Source: Vibrio maritimus (lineage in GTDB: Bacteria > Pseudomonadota > Gammaproteobacteria > Enterobacterales > Vibrionaceae). From it: a stretch of 64,000 nucleotides of DNA. Positions 59,915 to 64,000 of this stretch are shown one piece after another (within the stretch, counting starts at the first letter, position 1; each line of letters starts with the position of its first letter). Made by a program: the position numbers and the translations under genes. The stretch lies in NCBI GenBank assembly GCA_000755425.1, contig BBMT01000002.1, positions 248,001-312,000 of the forward strand, in the 5' to 3' direction. The notes under the pieces are model-generated. The model was not told the DNA's origin. It saw only the letters and a list, made by a program, of their open reading frames with translations, and did no database searches.

Positions 59915-59998
59915 GCCGAGATGGTGAAATTGGTAGACACGCTAGCATGAGGTGCTAGTGCCTTTGGTGTGAGGGTTCGAGTCCCTCTCTCGGCACCA
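59915..59998 (+). tRNA. tRNA-Leu (GAG)
   Basis: 84-nt cloverleaf with acceptor stem GCCGAGA/TCTCGGC, encoded CCA, anticodon stem CTAGC/GCTAG around loop ATGAGGT (anticodon GAG) and a short extra arm, as for a class II tRNA. E. coli leuU is at the same place after secG. Confidence 0.93.
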
Positions 59999-60053
59999 TT
60001 ATTTATAAACTTGTAATACAGTTTGGTGAGCGTATAATGCTCAGCAAGTCGGA

Positions 60054-60130
<77 letters not shown>

Positions 60131-60184
60131 ATACTTTCTAAGTGTTGATGGATTGCAAGTTTAGCAGTGTGAAAAATCACTGCA

Positions 60185-60233
60185 CATCGAGAAAACACCA
60201 ACTATCTTTTTAGGGTGTTAATTTTTCTCGATG
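60185..60233 (+). repeat. Long hairpin between tRNA-fMet and rimP
   Basis: A perfect 11-bp outer stem (60185-60195 with 60223-60233) with an inner CACC/GGTG pairing and asymmetric bulge. No T run follows. It could be a processing site for the tRNA transcript or a pausing element. Confidence 0.5.
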
Positions 60234-60250
60234 ATCAGGGTCCAGCAACA

Positions 60251-60276
60251 AAAAACCCCGACTTTCGGGGTTTTTT
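60251..60276 (+). terminator. Terminator upstream of rimP
   Basis: Stem AAAAACCCCGA/TCGGGGTTTTT (60251-60261 with 60265-60275), loop CTT, T run. It would end the tRNA transcript or attenuate transcription entering rimP-nusA-infB. Confidence 0.9.
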
Positions 60277-60365
60277 GTTATTTGCGCTTTTTAAAAGGCA
60301 GCAAATACGAGTGCTTGGAATTTAAATTGGGCTATATGCCCTTTTTTTGTTTCTGGAGTGGTTAA

Positions 60366-60821
60366 ATGACTGGTTTAGAAAGACAACTTACAGAATTGCT
60401 CGAAGCGCCTGTAGAGGCAATTGGCTACGAGCTTGTTGGTTTAGAGTTCATCCGTGCTGGTGAGCATTCTACTCTTCGAATCTATATCGACCATGAAAAT
60501 GGTATTACTGTTGATGCTTGCGCAGAAGTAAGTCATCAGGTAAGTGCAGTAATGGACGTCGAAGACCCAATTACGGTGGCTTATAACCTAGAGGTGTCTT
60601 CACCAGGCCTAGAAAGACCACTTTTCAAAGCAGCACATTACCAACAGTTTATTGGTCACGAGGTCAGCATCGTGTTGAAAATGGCTGTCGGCAACCGTCG
60701 TAAGTGGAAAGGTGTAATCCAATCTATTGATGGCGAGACAGTGACCATCCTTGCCGATGGTAACGAAGAAGAAATGGCGCTAAGCAACATTTCCAAAGCT
60801 AACCTTATCCCTAAATTTTAG
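60366..60821 (+). CDS. rimP: Ribosome maturation factor RimP
   Basis: A 151-residue protein with the two RimP domains (N-terminal alpha/beta to about residue 85: [13 protein letters not shown]..., [21 protein letters not shown]-terminal SH3-like barrel). It aids 30S maturation. It begins the conserved rimP-nusA-infB operon, 33 bp before nusA. Confidence 0.95.
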   Translation: MTGLERQLTELLEAPVEAIGYELVGLEFIRAGEHSTLRIYIDHENGITVDACAEVSHQVSAVMDVEDPITVAYNLEVSSPGLERPLFKAAHYQQFIGHEVSIVLKMAVGNRRKWKGVIQSIDGETVTILADGNEEEMALSNISKANLIPKF

Positions 60822-60854
60822 GTCCCTAATAATAAAAGCTTAGAGGCTAGATAA

Positions 60855-62342
60855 ATGAGTAAAGAAATTTTAGCGGTAGTAGAAGCAGTTTCTAACGAGA
60901 AAGCTGTTCCTCGTGAGCGTATTTTTGAAGCGCTAGAGATTGCACTAGCAACCTCTTCTAAGAAAAAACACGAAATCGAAATCGATGTACGTGTTGCCAT
61001 TGACCGCAAAACAGGTGAATTCGAAACCTTCCGCCGCTGGATGGCAGTAGAAGAAGTTGAATTCCCAACGAAAGAAATTTCTATCGAAGCGGCACAATAC
61101 GACGACGAGTCTATCCAATTGGGTGACTTTGTTGAAGAGCAGATCGAGTCAGTAACGTTTGACCGCATCACCACGCAAACAGCCAAGCAAGTTATCGTAC
61201 AGAAAGTACGTGAAGCTGAGCGCGCGCAAATCGTTGAGCAGTTTATCGACAACGAAGGCGACCTAGTGACAGGTGTGGTTAAGAAAGTTAACCGTGACAC
61301 CATCATCCTAGACCTTGGTAACAACGCTGAAGCCGTTATCCTACGTGATGACCAACTTCCTCGTGAAAACTTCCGTCCAGGTGACCGTGTACGTGGTCTT
61401 CTATACAAAGTGGCTCCAGAAGCTCGCGGCTTCCAGCTATTCATAACTCGTTCTAAGCCAGAAATGCTAGCTGAGCTATTCCGTGTGGAAGTGCCAGAGA
61501 TTGCTGAAGAGCTTATCGAGCTGAAAGGCGCAGCACGTGATCCAGGTTCTCGCGCGAAGATCGCAGTGAAAACTAACGACAAGCGTATCGACCCAGTTGG
61601 TGCGTGTGTGGGTATGCGTGGTGCACGTGTACAAGCGGTTTCTGGTGAGCTTGGCGGCGAGCGTATCGATATCGTTCTTTGGGACGATAACCCAGCTCAG
61701 TTCGTTATCAACGCAATGGCGCCTGCAGACGTTGCTTCTATCATCGTTGATGAAGATGCACACTCTATGGACATCGCGGTTGAAGCTGACAACCTAGCGC
61801 AAGCTATCGGTCGTAGCGGTCAAAACGTACGTCTAGCTTCTCAACTAACTGGTTGGGAACTGAACGTTATGACGGTTGCAGACCTTCAGAAGAAACACCA
61901 AGAAGAAGCATCTGCTTCTATCGAAAACTTTATGAAGCACCTAGACATCGAGCAAGACTTCGCGGAAATGCTTGTTGAGGAAGGCTTCTCAACTCTAGAA
62001 GAAGTGGCATACGTGCCAGTTAACGAACTTCTAGAAATCGACGGCCTAAACGAAGAGCTTGTAGAAGAGCTTCGTAGCCGTGCAAAAGATGCCCTAACGA
62101 CACTTGCTCTTGCTCAGGAAGAGTCATTCGAAGGTGTTGAGCCAGCTGAAGACCTACTAGCACTAGAAGGTCTAGAGCGTGAGATGGCATTTAAACTGGC
62201 TGCAAAAGGTGTAGCTACTCTTGAAGACCTTGCAGACCAAGGTGTCGATGAGCTAGAGGGCATTGAAGGGCTAACAGAAGAGCGCGCAGGTGAGCTAATC
62301 ATGGCTGCACGTAACATCTGTTGGTTCGGCGACGAAGAATAA
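60855..62342 (+). CDS. nusA: Transcription termination/antitermination protein NusA
   Basis: A 495-residue protein: N-terminal RNAP-binding domain (1-130), S1 domain (about 135-200, [21 protein letters not shown]), KH1 and KH2 ([42 protein letters not shown]) and two C-terminal acidic repeats (about 350-495). It controls pausing, rho-dependent termination and rRNA antitermination. It ends 22 bp before infB. Confidence 0.97.
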   Translation: MSKEILAVVEAVSNEKAVPRERIFEALEIALATSSKKKHEIEIDVRVAIDRKTGEFETFRRWMAVEEVEFPTKEISIEAAQYDDESIQLGDFVEEQIESVTFDRITTQTAKQVIVQKVREAERAQIVEQFIDNEGDLVTGVVKKVNRDTIILDLGNNAEAVILRDDQLPRENFRPGDRVRGLLYKVAPEARGFQLFITRSKPEMLAELFRVEVPEIAEELIELKGAARDPGSRAKIAVKTNDKRIDPVGACVGMRGARVQAVSGELGGERIDIVLWDDNPAQFVINAMAPADVASIIVDEDAHSMDIAVEADNLAQAIGRSGQNVRLASQLTGWELNVMTVADLQKKHQEEASASIENFMKHLDIEQDFAEMLVEEGFSTLEEVAYVPVNELLEIDGLNEELVEELRSRAKDALTTLALAQEESFEGVEPAEDLLALEGLEREMAFKLAAKGVATLEDLADQGVDELEGIEGLTEERAGELIMAARNICWFGDEE

Positions 62343-62364
62343 TAATCAGCAAGGAGGTAGTTGC

Positions 62365-64000
62365 ATGACAAAACTTACGGTTAAAGCACTTAGCGAAGAG
62401 ATTGGTACGCCAGTTGAACGCCTAATTGAACAACTTGCTGATGCTGGTCTGAAGAAATCAGAAAGCGATCAGGTGAATGATGAAGAGAAGCAAACGCTTC
62501 TTACTCACCTTAAGAAAGAACATGGTGATACATCTGGTGAGTCAGAGCCTACGCGTCTTACGCTTCAGCGTAAAACTCGTAGCACTCTGTCTGTTTCTGC
62601 CGGTGGCGGTAAGAGCAAAGATGTACAAGTAGAAGTGCGCAAGAAGCGCACTTATGTCAAGCGCAGTGCGATCGACGAGCAAGCAAAACGTGAAGCTGAG
62701 GAAGCAGCAAATCGTGAGGCGGAAGAGCGTGCCCAACGTGAAGCCGAAGAGCTAGCCAAACGTGAAGCTGCAGAGAAAGCACAGCGTGAAGCAGAAGAGA
62801 AAGCTCAGCGCGAAGCCGAAGAAAAACGTCTAGCAGAGGAAAAAGCTAAACGTGAGGCGGAGCAACCTGAAGCGGATACTGCTAAGCGCGAAGAAGCGGA
62901 AAAGGCCAAGAAAGAAATGAACGCAAAGAATGCTGAAGCGAAGAAAGAAGCGGACGAGCTAAAACGTCGTCAAGAAGAAGAGGCGCAACGTAAGGCGGAA
63001 GCTGAAGCGGCTCGTCTAGCTGAAGAAGCTCGCAAACTAGCGGAAGAGAATGCCGCACGCTGGTCTGAAGAAGAGAAAAAATCTAAAGACAACGAAAAAG
63101 CAGATTACCACACGACAACGTCTTCGTACGCTCGTGAAGCAGAAGATGCTCAAGATCGTAAAGAAGAGAAAGCACCTCGTCGTCGCAAGAAGAAGGCGAG
63201 CGCTCAAGAAGACAACCGTGGCGGCCGTGGCGGTCGTAACCAACGTGGTAAGAAAGGCAAATTGGCTAAGCCAACGTCTATGCAACACGGCTTTGATAAG
63301 ACAGCCCAAGTTGCTAAGCAAGACGTTGTGATCGGCGAGACTATCGTTGTTTCTGAGCTAGCAAGCAAAATGTCTGTTAAAGCAACAGAAGTTATCAAGG
63401 TGATGATGAAGATGGGCGCTATGGCGACTATCAACCAAGTTATCGACCAAGAAACTGCACAGCTAGTTGCTGAAGAAATGGGTCACAAAGTTGTTCTACG
63501 TAAAGAGAACGAACTGGAAGAAGCAGTACTGTCTGACCGTGATGAAACATCAGAAGCAGTATCTCGTGCTCCTGTTGTTACTATCATGGGTCACGTTGAC
63601 CACGGTAAGACATCGACACTTGACTACATCCGTCGTACTCACGTTGCATCAGGCGAAGCGGGTGGTATTACCCAGCACATCGGTGCATACCACGTAGAAA
63701 CTGACAACGGCATGATCACTTTCCTTGATACTCCTGGACACGCGGCGTTTACCGCAATGCGTGCTCGTGGTGCTCAAGCGACAGATATCGTTGTTCTAGT
63801 AGTAGCTGCAGACGATGGCGTAATGCCACAAACAATCGAAGCGATCCAACACGCGAAAGCGGCTGGTGTGCCTCTGATTGTTGCAGTGAACAAGATCGAT
63901 AAAGAAGACGCGAACCCAGACAACGTTAAGAACGAACTGGCACAGTACGACGTTATCCCTGAAGAGTGGGGCGGTGAGAACATGTTCGTTCACATCTCTG
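62365..64000 (+). CDS. infB: Translation initiation factor IF-2 (partial, runs off the end)
   Basis: Starts [20 protein letters not shown] at ATG 62365 with AAGGAGG upstream; 545 codons lie in the window without a stop. An N-terminal IF2-N domain is followed by a highly repetitive charged coiled region (62690-63060, KREAEE-type repeats), then a second IF2-N domain and the GTPase domain with G1 GHVDHGKT, G3 DTPGH and G4 NKID. It brings initiator tRNA to the 30S subunit; the initiator tRNA gene lies just upstream. The C-terminal part is outside the window. Confidence 0.96.
   Translation, partial: MTKLTVKALSEEIGTPVERLIEQLADAGLKKSESDQVNDEEKQTLLTHLKKEHGDTSGESEPTRLTLQRKTRSTLSVSAGGGKSKDVQVEVRKKRTYVKRSAIDEQAKREAEEAANREAEERAQREAEELAKREAAEKAQREAEEKAQREAEEKRLAEEKAKREAEQPEADTAKREEAEKAKKEMNAKNAEAKKEADELKRRQEEEAQRKAEAEAARLAEEARKLAEENAARWSEEEKKSKDNEKADYHTTTSSYAREAEDAQDRKEEKAPRRRKKKASAQEDNRGGRGGRNQRGKKGKLAKPTSMQHGFDKTAQVAKQDVVIGETIVVSELASKMSVKATEVIKVMMKMGAMATINQVIDQETAQLVAEEMGHKVVLRKENELEEAVLSDRDETSEAVSRAPVVTIMGHVDHGKTSTLDYIRRTHVASGEAGGITQHIGAYHVETDNGMITFLDTPGHAAFTAMRARGAQATDIVVLVVAADDGVMPQTIEAIQHAKAAGVPLIVAVNKIDKEDANPDNVKNELAQYDVIPEEWGGENMFVHIS

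Noticed and set aside
60818..61582. 254-codon minus-strand frame inside nusA
   Set aside because: Exactly antisense to a highly conserved gene, Ser/Arg-rich shadow composition, no family resemblance and no ribosome site.
62690..63060. Repeat array in the start of infB
   Set aside because: It is the normal Glu/Lys/Arg/Ala-rich repetitive linker of IF-2, not a separate repeat element.

Overview
The window is a stretch of core chromosome from a Vibrio-type gammaproteobacterium. Three things point there: gene order known from Escherichia coli (fldB-xerD-dsbC-recJ-prfB-lysS; mutH/rppH-ptsP-lgt-thyA; nhaR...rpsT...ribF-ileS-lspA-fkpB-ispH; dacB/greA-yhbY/rlmE-ftsH-folP-glmM-secG-tRNA-Leu-tRNA-fMet-rimP-nusA-infB); Vibrio-specific genes set into that order (TonB2/TtpC cluster, VpsR, HlyU, DUF3545, DUF6482); and protein sequences that read as Vibrio orthologues. 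I cannot name the species. No prophage, insertion sequence, integron cassette or CRISPR array is visible.

Layout. 1-9.8 kb: a hemerythrin-like protein, then a leftward iron-uptake block (AraC regulator, TonB-dependent siderophore receptor, siderophore ferric reductase, DUF3450-TtpC-ExbB2-ExbD2-TonB2-TPR) with two Fur-box-like sites. 9.9-17.5 kb: DUF3545, a sodium/alanine symporter behind a possibly structured leader, YaaA, SrmB, TrmN6, BrnQ, FldB. 17.6-24 kb: XerD, DsbC, RecJ, RF2 (with its natural programmed frameshift) and LysS. 24-28.7 kb: VpsR biofilm regulator, a small ORF plus DUF1127 pair, Tas, DUF6482, MutH. 28.7-29.3 kb: a 620-bp AT-rich gap with clustered DnaA boxes, matching in place and content the E. 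coli DnaA-reactivating sequence DARS2. 29.3-38 kb: RppH, PtsP, a TSUP permease, Lgt, ThyA, SDR, two low-complexity envelope proteins, NptA. 38.3-48 kb: NhaR, HlyU, S20, MurJ, RibF, IleS, LspA, FkpB, IspH. 48-52.8 kb: a large lipoprotein with a predicted beta-propeller, a CBS-less MgtE behind a leader containing a 14-codon ORF and competing RNA pairings, and PBP4. 53-64 kb: GreA, YhbY, RlmE, FtsH, FolP, GlmM, SecG, two tRNAs, RimP, NusA and the first part of InfB.

A striking property of the sequence is that 19 genes, many of them essential (ileS, glmM, ispH, thyA), carry small indels: 25 in all, 22 of them single-base losses, nearly always in short homopolymers. Each is repaired by one base (two in greA) to a full-length family member. 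I read these as sequencing or assembly errors, not gene decay, and list the affected genes as whole CDSs with the break marked. The prfB break is different: it is the genuine autoregulatory recoding site.

The most interesting non-coding signals are the DARS2-like DnaA-box cluster (28799-29278), the mgtE leader (50164-50511), the symporter leader (10668-10830) and the hairpin between the small ORF and the DUF1127 gene (26023-26072). I found no convincing wholly new multi-gene system.
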